Positions 7,558 through 17,076 are shown, counted from the first letter of the stretch. The stretch: 64,000 nt of DNA from Acinetobacter ihumii (GCF_900625095.1 NZ_LR130760.1:2183005-2247004), one strand, 5' to 3'. Notes: a model not told the origin generated them from the sequence alone. Program-made: numbers and translations.

Positions 7558-9030
7558 TCACAATCTATTTTCGAGCTGCATATGAATATGCTGAAACGCA
7601 TGCGATGGATAGAAAGACACGGCTGACTTTGTGTTTTCACACTCAAAACGATGCACATATTGGGTACAGGCCAAATCAGTTAAAAAATGATCACGCCAGT
7701 CGTTAATGTCATAAGCCTGCAATTGTTTCATCATTTGCTGATAACGATATTTGCGCTCTGCCAAAGGCATATTCAAGGCCTGTTTCAGTGCCTTAATCAT
7801 GGCGATACGATCCGTTGGATCCACCACTAAGGCATCGGTCAGTTGCTCAGCCGCACCGGCAAATTTGGATAAGATCAATACCCCAGGATTTTCAGCATCC
7901 TGTGCCGCAACATATTCTTTGGCGACCAAATTCATGCCATCTTTGAGCGAACTGATCCAGCAAATATCGGCTTGACGGTAAAATTTCATCAATTCAAGGT
8001 GAGGTTTCGAGTCATAATTGCATACAATGGGAGACCATTCATTACGCTGAAATTCATGATTAATCAGATCCATCTTAAATTTAAAACGCTCAAACAAACG
8101 CTGATAGGTTGCAACATCTAAGCGAGAAGGACTGGCAATTTGTACATGTTGAACCTGTTCATGTACCTCTGGATTTTTCTCCAGAAAATCAGCCAAAGCA
8201 TTAAAACGCTCGAATAAACCTTTAGAATAATCGATTCGATCTACCCCAATAATGGTTTTCATCCTAGCTTGCGCACCGACATCAGGAGATACATCTTGAT
8301 GATTTAAATCTGCCAAAGACTGTTGAATGCCTGTGACATCAATGCCAATCGGATAATGTCGAATTGCGACCACTTTTTGGTTCAAACTTAAAAGATCTCT
8401 TTGAATTTTTTGTGCTTTTAAGAGTTTGCTACAGACTTGCAAACAGGTTTTTTGATCCTGAGTAGTTTGTAAACCAAGCAAATCATATTGACATAAATCA
8501 TGGATTAAACTTTTACCGCTCGGCATTTTTTGCCACAATTCTAATGACGCAAACGGAATATGCAAAAAGAATCCGATTTTGTTTTGCATGCCCATTTCAC
8601 GACAATAGCGCGCCACACTCAGAAAATGATAATCCTGAACCCAGATTAAATCGTCAGGCTGCGCAAACTCACAAATTTTCTGTGCAAATAAACGATTAAC
8701 TTGCTGATAGGTCGTGTATTCATCCGCATCGTATTCTACTAAATCGACACGGTCATGCATGGCAGGCCACAAAGTATTATTGGCAAAACCGCAGTAATAA
8801 TCCTGATATTGTTTTTCCGTAAGTGAACAGGTCATATAGGTGATTTTCGATTTATATAAAATATCAAAATGCTGATCGGCTTCCTGCTTCACTTGCTCGC
8901 CATTCCAGCCGACCCACACCCCACCCACTTGACTTAATGCATCCTGCATTGCTACAGCTAAGCCACCTGCCACACATTTTTGCGACTGCGGTAAACTGAC
9001 ACGATTCGATAAAATAATGAGTCTAGACAT
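7558..9030 (-). CDS. otsA: alpha,alpha-trehalose-phosphate synthase (UDP-forming)
   Basis: The 490-residue GT20-family enzyme joins UDP-glucose and glucose-6-phosphate to trehalose-6-phosphate in the cytoplasm. Recognisable blocks are LIILSNRVS at the start, GGLAVAM, VWVGWNG, the WVQDYHFLSV segment, GFFLHIPFAS, IGVDRIDYSKG and the SSLKDGMNLVAKEYVA nucleotide-sugar site near the end. Length is normal for bacterial OtsA. It overlaps the end of otsB by eight bases, so the two genes form an operon with otsB first. In Acinetobacter, OtsBA-made trehalose is tied to salt and heat tolerance. A terminator follows the stop. Confidence 0.97.
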   Translation of the reverse strand: MSRLIILSNRVSLPQSQKCVAGGLAVAMQDALSQVGGVWVGWNGEQVKQEADQHFDILYKSKITYMTCSLTEKQYQDYYCGFANNTLWPAMHDRVDLVEYDADEYTTYQQVNRLFAQKICEFAQPDDLIWVQDYHFLSVARYCREMGMQNKIGFFLHIPFASLELWQKMPSGKSLIHDLCQYDLLGLQTTQDQKTCLQVCSKLLKAQKIQRDLLSLNQKVVAIRHYPIGIDVTGIQQSLADLNHQDVSPDVGAQARMKTIIGVDRIDYSKGLFERFNALADFLEKNPEVHEQVQHVQIASPSRLDVATYQRLFERFKFKMDLINHEFQRNEWSPIVCNYDSKPHLELMKFYRQADICWISSLKDGMNLVAKEYVAAQDAENPGVLILSKFAGAAEQLTDALVVDPTDRIAMIKALKQALNMPLAERKYRYQQMMKQLQAYDINDWRDHFLTDLACTQYVHRFECENTKSAVSFYPSHAFQHIHMQLENRL

Positions 9031-9871
9031 AATGTTCTCCGCATTTTTCTAATGGATGATGGTGAGAGGTTTGAGTATATTTTTGGGATAAATCCTTAAG
9101 AAATTCAGTGACCTGTTGAATATGTTCTAATCGATATTGTGCAATTGACTGACCAGAACCGACTTTTATACTGATGCCATGATGCTGATTCACATAGGCA
9201 AAGCCATCTTCATCTGTACGATCATCGCCTATAAAAATGAGCAAATGATGATGTAAATCAAGCTGTGATACGATTTGATCGATGGCGGTGGCTTTATTAA
9301 TATGATGGGCTGCAAGCTCATAGACATATTTGCCATCAATTCGTTTTAATTGGGGAAATTGATCGTTTATTTTTTGCGTTAGCTCATGAGCAATGGGTTG
9401 AAGTTCTGGACATTTTCGATAATGTAGCGCCACTGTATTGATTTTATTTTCAAGCGATAAATCGGGATAAGGTTCAATTTCCGCAGCCAAATAGCGATAA
9501 ATACTTTGAAATAAATCGGTATCGACCTGCTGAGATAAATGAGTATGGGCATCTATATAAATTTCCTGACCATGTAGGGCAGCAATAGGCAACTCAAGTG
9601 AACTTAATAATCTCTGGGCAGAGGCTAAATCTCGACCTGTAACGACCGAAACAACACCCTGATTTTGTTGTATATGCTGAATTAGATTTAATATTTCTGC
9701 CGATATAAAACATTGCTCAGGATCAACATTAAAATCTGCCAGTGTGCCATCAATATCTAAAAATAATGCTATCGGCTGATCAATAAAATCATCCCGTTGT
9801 AATATCTCTTTGGCATGATCATAATCATCATGCAATCTCGAGTTAATCGGTTGTTGGCTATTTATATTCAT
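9023..9871 (-). CDS. otsB: trehalose-6-phosphate phosphatase
   Basis: This 282-residue HAD-superfamily phosphatase removes phosphate from trehalose-6-phosphate. The nucleophile motif FLDIDGTLADF is near residue 40, VVTGR carries motif II, and FIGDDRTDEDGF near residue 215 is the metal-binding motif IV. It is the first gene of otsBA and overlaps otsA by eight bases. The ATG at 9871 is used; the ribosome site before it is poor, and the first 20 residues are less conserved, so a slightly later start is possible. The 460-base upstream region is shared with the divergent stress-protein gene. Confidence 0.95.
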   Translation of the reverse strand: MNINSQQPINSRLHDDYDHAKEILQRDDFIDQPIALFLDIDGTLADFNVDPEQCFISAEILNLIQHIQQNQGVVSVVTGRDLASAQRLLSSLELPIAALHGQEIYIDAHTHLSQQVDTDLFQSIYRYLAAEIEPYPDLSLENKINTVALHYRKCPELQPIAHELTQKINDQFPQLKRIDGKYVYELAAHHINKATAIDQIVSQLDLHHHLLIFIGDDRTDEDGFAYVNQHHGISIKVGSGQSIAQYRLEHIQQVTEFLKDLSQKYTQTSHHHPLEKCGEHYV

Positions 9872-10332
9872 GTCAGTATCATTGTAATCATGTCATGGTA
9901 TTTTTATAGATTGTCTTAAAAATGATCATAAATACAGCAAAATTACTTAAAGGTGTATACAACTACTCGCTTGTTTACTTAAAAAGAATTTTAGATACGT
10001 TGTCATGCTTTGTTACAGCTAAGGGCTATTTTTTAATGCTTATTTTTATATAGATGAAAACCCTTGAAACAAAACCAATCTATTTTATTTTCAATCAATT
10101 AACACATTATTCGATAGTTTACTCGTATGTTTGACTTGGGTTACTTTAAGTTAAGCGCATGAGTTTAAAATCTTTTTTATTTTTGTTTAAAATCTACACA
10201 ATGATACGCATGTTACATGCGGTATGCATTGCATATCTAAAACATAAACAGTTGAAACAGTACCGTCATTTTTAATGTACGCATAAACTGCAATTCTGAG
10301 TCTCCTTATATGATGTATATTGAGAAAAGTTT
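9872..10332. other. divergent intergenic region between otsB and the PPOX-fold gene
   Basis: No gene is seen. The region is AT-rich and must hold promoters for both directions; no unambiguous -35/-10 pair was found. Two adjacent palindromes at 10208-10235 are the most structured part. Confidence 0.6.
10208..10235. promoter_or_regulatory. two adjacent 13-bp palindromes, possible operator
   Basis: GCATGTTACATGC (10208-10220) and TATGCATTGCATA (10223-10235) are both perfect palindromes around an odd centre, two bases apart. They lie about 100 bases before the PPOX-fold stress gene and could bind a dimeric regulator; no known consensus was recognised. Confidence 0.35.
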
Positions 10333-10806
10333 ATGTCAGATTATGCAAAAATTAATGATTTAATTAAAAATACCCGAACAGTGATGCTAACCTTTATAAC
10401 ACACGAAGGTCATTTACATGCTGTGCCCATGACTACTCAACATCGTGAATTTAATGGTGAAATCTGGTTTATCGGTTCCAAGTCATCCGAATTAAGCCAA
10501 AACATTGCAACAAATCCACAAGTCAATCTGGCTTACACTACCTCATCAAATCATTATGTATCTGTAAATGGGATCGCAGAGCTTATTCAGGATTCTTCCG
10601 TTTTAGATGAACTCTGGTCACCTGCTTATGAGGCTTTTTTCGAACAAGGCAAACAGGATCCAGATGTACAACTGATTCGAGTTACAGCACATGGTGCGCA
10701 ATATTGGGAAAGTGCAGGCACACTGGTCAGTTTATTTAAATTAACCAAAGCTGCTATTTCAGGGGAGAAACAGCAGCTCGGTAGCTCACAGACTGTAAAT
10801 TTATAG
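10333..10806 (+). CDS. pyridoxamine 5'-phosphate oxidase-fold general stress protein
   Basis: A 157-residue split-barrel flavin-binding protein of the general-stress-protein-26 type. Typical elements are an N-terminal helix followed by TVMLTFITHEGHLHAVPMTT, the GEIWFIGSKSSELSQNI strand and helix, and VSVNGIAEL. A W-x-P segment and the VTAHGAQYWES strand near the end are also family features. Proteins of this kind bind FMN or related cofactors; their substrates are mostly unknown. ATG at 10333 follows GAGAAAAG. It converges on the BLUF gene, and no operon partner is evident. A role in stress or light responses is only suggested by neighbourhood. Confidence 0.8.
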   Translation: MSDYAKINDLIKNTRTVMLTFITHEGHLHAVPMTTQHREFNGEIWFIGSKSSELSQNIATNPQVNLAYTTSSNHYVSVNGIAELIQDSSVLDELWSPAYEAFFEQGKQDPDVQLIRVTAHGAQYWESAGTLVSLFKLTKAAISGEKQQLGSSQTVNL

Positions 10807-10826
10807 GATGATTTTTCAGAATTATT

Positions 10827-11273
10827 CTAGGCGTTAGGGTAAAAATTGACATCATACGCTGGTTCATCTGCCAATATTTGTATAAAGGGGTGAATGGTGT
10901 GTGATGTCAGTAAATAAGGATTAAACTCATCAATATGATGATGCTGAAAAAAATCTCTAATCCTTTGATTAATTGGAGCAAACTTCATACTCCACCTTGC
11001 AAAAACAGGGCTTTCCAGCTCCGAATAATATAAAATTTCACAGTGGCTATGACGCTGATCTTTTACAATCGACTGATAAAATAATTGCTCAATATGCTCC
11101 TTTTGACCCTCTATATACTGCAAAAAGAAACCATTGCCATAATATAAAACCCCGGTAATTTGATGCAATGAATTAAAATGAATAGATTCTGTCAAAATAT
11201 TCATCAGGTCTTGTTTAATATGACTATGATCTTTTTTGGTTTTACTTGCATACATGATGCTGGCCAGACTCAT
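10827..11273 (-). CDS. BLUF-domain blue-light photoreceptor, BlsA-like
   Basis: The 148-residue protein is a stand-alone BLUF domain (FAD-based blue-light sensor) with a short C-terminal tail. The residues of the flavin photocycle can be seen: Tyr in SIMYAS, Asn in HFNSLHQITG, Gln in FFLQYIEG, and the Trp/Met pair in RWSM. Size and sequence resemble BlsA of Acinetobacter baumannii, which controls motility, biofilm and iron genes by light-dependent binding to transcription factors. The ATG at 11273 has GAGG eight bases ahead; a GTG at 11282 overlaps that ribosome site and is less likely. Many Acinetobacter carry several BlsA-like copies, so the partner of this one cannot be named. Confidence 0.92.
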   Translation of the reverse strand: MSLASIMYASKTKKDHSHIKQDLMNILTESIHFNSLHQITGVLYYGNGFFLQYIEGQKEHIEQLFYQSIVKDQRHSHCEILYYSELESPVFARWSMKFAPINQRIRDFFQHHHIDEFNPYLLTSHTIHPFIQILADEPAYDVNFYPNA

Positions 11274-11676
11274 CGTGCTCACCTCAAATAATGGTTATGA
11301 TCAGATCATCTTCTTATTGATTTCATTCTGATTTCAGGGCGATGATAAAAATGTACTGATCTGCTTTTAAAATATAAAATTGTTTTCGAGATTCAGCATA
11401 CAGTTATCGCAACAGGGAATTGTTGTAAAATGATGAGTGTCATACAGTATAAATTTAACCAGTTCATGCTTTAGCATAACTGTGCATATATTAAAAATTA
11501 GATGCGCTTAAGCTTTACAGAGCCAGATATCATTTAAAGAAAAGAAAAGAAAAAGAAAAAGAAATTGCAGTTTATGCAAACCTATTTAGATAGGGAGCTG
11601 TAGCATGTAGTCAGGATTTGACTGTCTCAACCAAGCAAATCCTATGTTTTAGCTATCTTCAACACAAGCTAGTTGC
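11274..11676. other. intergenic region with polypurine tract between BLUF gene and prpF
   Basis: No gene is seen. A pure A/G tract occupies 11536-11564 on the plus strand, so the minus-strand prpF transcript would carry a C/U-rich tract there. A seven-base inverted repeat (GGATTTG/CAAATCC, 11614-11642) and a CCTAT/ATAGG hairpin (11581-11594) lie between it and prpF and might help end the prp transcript. Confidence 0.5.
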
Positions 11677-12864
11677 TTATTCGACAGGTGGAATATAAAC
11701 CCAACCTTCCATCAACACCCGTGCGCTTCGACTCATGATGGCTTTTTTGACCTGCCACTGCCCTTGTTGGTCTTGTTGTGCCTGCGCTCCGACGCGCAAG
11801 GTTCCAGAAGGATGTCCAAAACGCACAGCTTCCCGTTGTCCCCCGCCTGCCGCCAAATTGACCAAGGTGCCTGGAATGGCAGCGGCTGTTCCAATCGCCA
11901 CGGCGGCCGTGCCCATCATGGCATGGTGCAATTTACCCATGGAGAGTGCGCGAACCAGTAAATCGACCTGCTCCGCTTCAACCACTTTACCACTTGACGA
12001 TGTATAACGTTTAGGCTGGGCAACAAACGCGATTTTAGGCGTATGCTGACGTGCGACGGCTTGGCTAATGTCCTGAATCAGTCCCATTTGCACTGCGCCA
12101 TAAGCGCGGATTTTTTCAAATCGAGCCAGCGCAACTTCATCATTATTGATCTGTTCCTGTAGCTCTGTACCTTGATAGCCAATCTCTTCGGCATTTAAAA
12201 AGATAGTGGGTATTCCAGCATTGATAAAGGTCGCCTGAAACGTCCCCACCTCTGGCACAATCAACTCTTCAACCAGATGTCCGGTTGGAAACATTGCTCC
12301 GCCATCTTCACCATCATCGGCTGGATCAAGAAATTCAATTTGAACTTCTGCTGCTGGAAAAGTGACGCCATCCAGCTCGAAATCCCCTGTTTCCTGCACT
12401 GCACCTTGAGTCATCGGAACATGGGCAATAATGGTTTTCTGGATATTTTTTTGCCAGATTCGAACTGTACATGTTCCATTTTCAGGAATACGTTCAGCCT
12501 CTATCAGACCATTTCGAATAGCAAAAGCACCGACTGCCGCAGTTAAATTGCCACAATTACCGCTCCAGTCTACAAATGCACGATCAATTGAGACCTGACC
12601 AAACAGGTAATCAACATCATGATTTGCTTGTTCACTTTTAGACAAAATCACGGTTTTACTGGTACTTGAACTTGCACCGCCCATACCATCTATTTGCTTG
12701 GCATATGGATCAGGACTGCCCATCACACGCAATAAAATTTGGTCGCGAATATGTCCGGGCACCTGTGCAGCTTGTGGTAAGTCATCCAGTTTAAAAAATA
12801 CACCTTTACTGGTTCCACCACGCATGTAAGTTGCTGGAATTTTAATTTGCGCAGGATAAGCCAT
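11677..12864 (-). CDS. prpF: AcnD-accessory protein PrpF (2-methylaconitate isomerase family)
   Basis: A 395-residue protein with the diaminopimelate-epimerase-like fold. PrpF works with AcnD: it isomerises the methylaconitate produced so that the aconitase hydratase step can finish. The opening MRGGTSKGVFF, the MGGASSSTSK segment, VDWSGNCGNL with the catalytic-type Cys, and FGHPSGTLRVGA are family hallmarks. GGAG lies seven bases before the ATG. It is the last gene of the prp operon, 68 bases after acnD. Nothing is odd in length or motifs. Confidence 0.96.
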   Translation of the reverse strand: MAYPAQIKIPATYMRGGTSKGVFFKLDDLPQAAQVPGHIRDQILLRVMGSPDPYAKQIDGMGGASSSTSKTVILSKSEQANHDVDYLFGQVSIDRAFVDWSGNCGNLTAAVGAFAIRNGLIEAERIPENGTCTVRIWQKNIQKTIIAHVPMTQGAVQETGDFELDGVTFPAAEVQIEFLDPADDGEDGGAMFPTGHLVEELIVPEVGTFQATFINAGIPTIFLNAEEIGYQGTELQEQINNDEVALARFEKIRAYGAVQMGLIQDISQAVARQHTPKIAFVAQPKRYTSSSGKVVEAEQVDLLVRALSMGKLHHAMMGTAAVAIGTAAAIPGTLVNLAAGGGQREAVRFGHPSGTLRVGAQAQQDQQGQWQVKKAIMSRSARVLMEGWVYIPPVE

Positions 12865-12932
12865 GTCCTTGCTCCATAAAAATCTTCAAAATTAATCTGT
12901 AAAGGGCTGATGATACTCATCAGCCCTTAATG

Positions 12933-15554
12933 TTATGCCGCATGACCTTCTAAAAAGTCCTGTGCAAAGCGTTGTAATACTCCACCTGCTTCATACACAG
13001 ATACTTCTTCTTCGGTATCTAGGCGACACGTCACCGGTACTTCAACAATCTCTTCTTTACCCTCAGCTGTTGAACGTTCAATCACCAAAGTTAAAGTCGA
13101 ACGCGGTGCAATATGACCAATCACGCTATATAGCTCAGTACCATCCAAACCTAAGGTTTTACGATTGACACCTGCTTTAAACTCAAGCGGTAAAACCCCC
13201 ATACCGACTAAGTTGGTACGGTGAATACGCTCAAAACCTTCAGCCACAATCGCTTCAACCCCTGCAAGACGCACGCCTTTGGCAGCCCAGTCACGGCTTG
13301 AACCCTGACCATAATCCGCACCCGCGACAATAATCAGCGGTTGCTTACGGTTCATGTAAGTTTCAATCGCTTCCCACATCCGCATTACTTCGCCTTCTGG
13401 CTCAACACGCGCTTTTGACCCCTGTTTAATGGTGCCGTCGGAACGCACCACCATTTCATTAAATAGTTTCGGATTGGCAAAAGTGGCACGTTGTGCGGTC
13501 AAATGGTCACCACGATGCGTTGCGTAGGAGTTAAAGTCTTCTTCAGGTACGCCCATTTTGTGAAGATATTCACCCGCAGCCGAATCCATCATAATTGCAT
13601 TGGATGGCGATAAATGGTCGGTGGTGATGTTATCGCCCAAAATTGCCAGTGGGCGCATGTTGGTTAAAGTACGTGGTGCAGCCAACGCCCCCTCCCAATA
13701 CGGCGGACGGCGGATGTAAGTACTCATTGGTCGCCAGTCGTACAGTGGGCTTTCCGCTTCTTCATTTTCACCCAAATCAAACATGGGAATATAAACTTTA
13801 CGGAATTGTTCAGGCTTCACTGCTTCTTTTACCAGCGCATCAATTTCCGCATCAGATGGCCAGATGTCTTTCAGGTAAATTGGATTGCCATTTTGGTCTG
13901 TACCCAATGAATCTTTTTCGATGTCAAAACGGATGGTTCCTGCAATCGCATACGCCACCACAAGTGGCGGAGATGCCAAAAATGCCTGTTTTGCATAAGG
14001 ATGAATACGACCATCAAAGTTACGATTTCCTGAAAGCACCGCAGTGGCATATAAGTCACGGTCAATGATTTCTTGTTGAATCACAGGGTCAAGTGCCCCC
14101 GACATTCCGTTACAGGTGGTACAGGCATAGGCCACGATACCAAATCCCAATTTCTCTAAATCATGCAAAACGCCCGCTTCTTCCAAGTAAAGCGCAGCCG
14201 CTTTAGAACCCGGTGCAAAGGATGATTTCACCCAAGGTTTACGTACTAAGCCCAGTTCATTGGCTTTACGAGCAAGCAAACCTGCTGCTACGGTATTGCG
14301 TGGGTTGGAGGTATTGGTACACGAGGTAATCGCAGCAATAATCACTGCACCATCAGGCATTAGCCCTTCTGCTTCTTGTGCTTTGGCTGCTTCTAAATTA
14401 CCTGCAATGCCTTTGGCTGCCAAATCAGCGGTAGATACACGAGCATGTGGATTTGAAGGGCCTGCAATGTTACGGGTTACGGTTGATAAATCAAAACGTA
14501 ATACACGAGGGTACTGTGCTTGGGTCATATCCGATGCCCAAAGACCGATTTCTTTGGCATATTGCTCCACCAATGCCACTTGCGCATCTTCACGACCTGT
14601 CAGGCGTAAATAATCAATGGTGTTTTGGTCGATATAGAACATGGCAGCGGTTGCGCCATATTCTGGGGTCATATTGGAAATAGTGGCACGATCGCCCACC
14701 GACATGCTGTCCGCACCTTCACCGAAGAACTCTAAATATGCACCTACCACACGTTCTTTACGTAAGAATTCAGTCAATGCCAGAACGATATCGGTTGCGG
14801 TAATGCCTGCTTGACGCTGACCCACCAATTCCACACCAATAATGTCCGGCAGACGCATCCAAGATGCACGACCCAGCATCACATTTTCAGCTTCCAAGCC
14901 ACCTACACCCACTGAAATCACGCCAAGCGCATCGGTATGTGGGGTATGTGAGTCTGTACCGACACAGGTATCAGGGAATGCCAAGCCATCACGGTTTTGA
15001 ATCACTGGAGACATTTTCTCCAAGTTGATCTGGTGCATGATGCCGTTGCCCGCAGGGATCACATCGACATTTTTAAATGCGGTCTTGGTCCACTCAATAA
15101 AGTGGAAACGGTCTTCGTTACGACGGTCTTCAACAGCACGGTTTTTCTGAAATGCATCAGGGTCAAAACCGCCATATTCCACAGCCAAAGAGTGATCGAC
15201 AATCAACTGAGTCGGCACCACTGGATTGACTTTTGAAGGATCACCGCCTTTATCGGCAATCGCATCGCGTAAGCCTGCAAGATCCACCAAAGCCGTTTGA
15301 CCTAAAATATCATGACACACCACACGCGCAGGATACCAAGGAAAATCCAGATCCTGACGGCGTTCAATCAGTTGCTTTAAATAGTCGGTTAAATGTTCAT
15401 TATCCACTTTACGCACAAGCTGTTCAGCGAGCACCTTAGAGGTATAAGGCAAAGTTTGATATGCGCCTGGCTGAATATCTTCAACGGCTTGACGCACGTC
15501 ATAGTATTCGAGCTGGGTTTGCGGCAACGGTTTACGATATTGAGTATTGCTCAT
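12933..15554 (-). CDS. acnD: 2-methylcitrate dehydratase, Fe/S-dependent (AcnD)
   Basis: An 873-residue aconitase-family enzyme that dehydrates 2-methylcitrate in the methylcitrate cycle of propionate breakdown. The 4Fe-4S ligands are visible in ITSCTNTSNP and in ACTTCNGMSG; the swivel domain carries YGQGSSRDWAAKG and FERIHRTNLVGMGVLPL. The start at 15554 (MSNTQYRKPLPQ) is chosen because it lies one base after the prpC stop and gives the normal AcnD length; the frame stays open 32 codons upstream inside prpC. Together with prpF it replaces PrpD, a common arrangement in gamma-proteobacteria. Confidence 0.97.
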   Translation of the reverse strand: MSNTQYRKPLPQTQLEYYDVRQAVEDIQPGAYQTLPYTSKVLAEQLVRKVDNEHLTDYLKQLIERRQDLDFPWYPARVVCHDILGQTALVDLAGLRDAIADKGGDPSKVNPVVPTQLIVDHSLAVEYGGFDPDAFQKNRAVEDRRNEDRFHFIEWTKTAFKNVDVIPAGNGIMHQINLEKMSPVIQNRDGLAFPDTCVGTDSHTPHTDALGVISVGVGGLEAENVMLGRASWMRLPDIIGVELVGQRQAGITATDIVLALTEFLRKERVVGAYLEFFGEGADSMSVGDRATISNMTPEYGATAAMFYIDQNTIDYLRLTGREDAQVALVEQYAKEIGLWASDMTQAQYPRVLRFDLSTVTRNIAGPSNPHARVSTADLAAKGIAGNLEAAKAQEAEGLMPDGAVIIAAITSCTNTSNPRNTVAAGLLARKANELGLVRKPWVKSSFAPGSKAAALYLEEAGVLHDLEKLGFGIVAYACTTCNGMSGALDPVIQQEIIDRDLYATAVLSGNRNFDGRIHPYAKQAFLASPPLVVAYAIAGTIRFDIEKDSLGTDQNGNPIYLKDIWPSDAEIDALVKEAVKPEQFRKVYIPMFDLGENEEAESPLYDWRPMSTYIRRPPYWEGALAAPRTLTNMRPLAILGDNITTDHLSPSNAIMMDSAAGEYLHKMGVPEEDFNSYATHRGDHLTAQRATFANPKLFNEMVVRSDGTIKQGSKARVEPEGEVMRMWEAIETYMNRKQPLIIVAGADYGQGSSRDWAAKGVRLAGVEAIVAEGFERIHRTNLVGMGVLPLEFKAGVNRKTLGLDGTELYSVIGHIAPRSTLTLVIERSTAEGKEEIVEVPVTCRLDTEEEVSVYEAGGVLQRFAQDFLEGHAA

Positions 15555-15555
15555 C

Positions 15556-16713
15556 TTAGCCACGCTCCGCCAATGGTTTAAATTCGAGGTTTTCAGGACC
15601 CGTATAATTTGCACTTGGACGAATAATCTTGCCGTCCTGACGTTGTTCAATCACATGCGCTGACCAGCCTGCGGTACGTGCGATTACGAATAATGGCGTG
15701 AACATAACCGTTGGAACGCCCATCAAGTGATAGCTCACCGCGCTGAACCAGTCGAGGTTCGGGAACATGTTCTTCACTTCTTTCATCACCGCTTCTAAAC
15801 GTTCAGCGATCAAATACATTTTGGTATTTTCTTGCGCTTCAGCAAGTTCACGCGCCACTTTTTTAATGACTTCATTCCGTGGATCAGATACGGTATAAAC
15901 AGGGTGACCAAAGCCAATCACCACTTCTTTTTTCTCTACACGACTACGAATATCAGCTTCGGCTTCATCCGCATGGTCATAACGTTGTTGAATCACGAAT
16001 GCAACTTCGTTGGCACCCCCATGTTTCGGGCCACGAAGCGCACCAATACCACCAGTAATCGCTGAGTACATGTCCGAACCTGTACCTGCCACCACACGTG
16101 AGGTAAAGGTTGAGGCATTGAATTCATGCTCTGCATACAAAATCAATGAGGTATGCATGGCTTGAATCCACTCTTCCGATGGTGCTTTGCCATGCAATAA
16201 ATGTAAGAAATGTGCAGCAATCGAGTCATCATCCGTTTCCACTTCGATACGACGACCATTGTTGCTAAAGTGATACCAGTACAACAACATTGAGCCCAAG
16301 CTTGCCATCAATTTATCGGCGATGTCTTTGGCACCTGCTTCGTTGTGGTCCTCATGTTCTGGGGTTAAACAACCGAGAACTGAAACACCTGTACGCATCA
16401 CATCCATTGGGTGTGCAGACGGTGGGAGTTGTTCTAATGCAGTTTTCAGTGCTGCGGGTAAACCACGAAGTGCTTTGAGTTTTGCTTTATAGGCTTTGAG
16501 TTCAGCTTTATTGGGTAATTTGCCATGTACCAGCAAATGCGCCACTTCTTCAAATTCACTGCCGACTGCAAGGTCAAGAATGTCATAGCCACGATAGTGT
16601 AAGTCATTGCCGCTACGCCCTACAGTACATAGTGCGGTGTTGCCTGCCACTTGTCCGCTGAGAGCCACTGATTTTTTTGGTTTGAAGCCTGTTGGTGTTT
16701 CATTACTGCTCAT
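15556..16713 (-). CDS. prpC: 2-methylcitrate synthase
   Basis: A 385-residue citrate-synthase-family enzyme condensing propionyl-CoA with oxaloacetate. Key blocks are [43 protein letters not shown], the [13 protein letters not shown] signature with a catalytic His, and [17 protein letters not shown] near the end. AAAGGA lies seven bases before the ATG. It is joined to acnD with a one-base gap, but separated from prpB upstream by 363 bases that contain structured repeats, an unusually long gap inside this operon. Confidence 0.97.
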   Translation of the reverse strand: MSSNETPTGFKPKKSVALSGQVAGNTALCTVGRSGNDLHYRGYDILDLAVGSEFEEVAHLLVHGKLPNKAELKAYKAKLKALRGLPAALKTALEQLPPSAHPMDVMRTGVSVLGCLTPEHEDHNEAGAKDIADKLMASLGSMLLYWYHFSNNGRRIEVETDDDSIAAHFLHLLHGKAPSEEWIQAMHTSLILYAEHEFNASTFTSRVVAGTGSDMYSAITGGIGALRGPKHGGANEVAFVIQQRYDHADEAEADIRSRVEKKEVVIGFGHPVYTVSDPRNEVIKKVARELAEAQENTKMYLIAERLEAVMKEVKNMFPNLDWFSAVSYHLMGVPTVMFTPLFVIARTAGWSAHVIEQRQDGKIIRPSANYTGPENLEFKPLAERG

Positions 16714-16803
16714 AAGATTGTCCTTTTCTATCTATTTAATTTATTTTTGAGCAACTCAACGGAGTCGTGCCGAGTCCTCATCCTTTTTCAGGATAAACCA
16801 CTT

Positions 16804-16850
16804 TGTCTTGCGCCTCGTCAAAGCTTTAACCGCTTTGACTTGCTCAGGTT
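16804..16850 (-). repeat. structured intergenic repeat, copy 1 (inside prp operon)
   Basis: This 47-base unit matches 16971-17017 over most of its length (shared ends TGTCTTGCGC and TGCTCAGGTT). Its centre forms a perfect 8-bp hairpin GTCAAAGC/GCTTTGAC with a seven-base loop (16817-16839). Copy 2 has different stem bases that still pair, so the fold looks conserved. Confidence 0.75.
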
Positions 16851-16853
16851 CGA

Positions 16854-16879
16854 CCTACTTTTCTTTCGGGAAAAGTAGG
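16854..16879. repeat. 10-bp stem hairpin in prpC-prpB gap
   Basis: CCTACTTTTC (16854-16863) pairs perfectly with GAAAAGTAGG (16870-16879) around a TTTCGG loop. The sequence resembles dispersed REP-like palindromes of proteobacteria, which is my recollection rather than something tested here. Confidence 0.6.
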
Positions 16880-16899
16880 CAAAACCTGAGGTATGAATA

Positions 16900-16920
16900 G
16901 CAAAGATTAATCATCTTTGC
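16900..16920. repeat. 8-bp stem hairpin in prpC-prpB gap
   Basis: GCAAAGAT (16900-16907) pairs with ATCTTTGC (16913-16920) around a five-base loop. It lies between the two copies of the 47-base repeat and is part of the same structured gap. Confidence 0.6.
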
Positions 16921-16970
16921 CGTACCGCAAGGTGAAAGCTATGCTTGAACAAAAAACTACGCACTTCGCT

Positions 16971-17017
16971 TGTCTTGCGCTACACCAAAGCTTCAATCGC
17001 TTTGGTTTGCTCAGGTT
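16971..17017 (-). repeat. structured intergenic repeat, copy 2 (inside prp operon)
   Basis: The second copy of the 47-base unit. Its hairpin is ACCAAAGC/GCTTTGGT with a seven-base loop (16984-17006). Relative to copy 1 the two outer base pairs changed on both arms (G-C to A-T and T-A to C-G), so pairing is kept. Confidence 0.75.
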
Positions 17018-17076
17018 GCAGATGACCTTTCTGCATAGCATATTTCAACCTAAATTCTTATGAATTAAGGGCTTCC

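Noticed and set aside
11536..11564. A/G tract as a possible simple-sequence phase-variation repeat
   Set aside because: The units are irregular (four to six bases) and it lies in no reading frame, so phase variation is not supported.
13643..14068. 141-codon open frame opposite acnD
   Set aside because: It lies entirely antisense to a highly conserved enzyme gene, has no ribosome site and reads like low-information shadow sequence.
16804..17017. Repeats as a CRISPR array
   Set aside because: Only two diverged copies with palindromic cores, no regular spacers and no cas genes.
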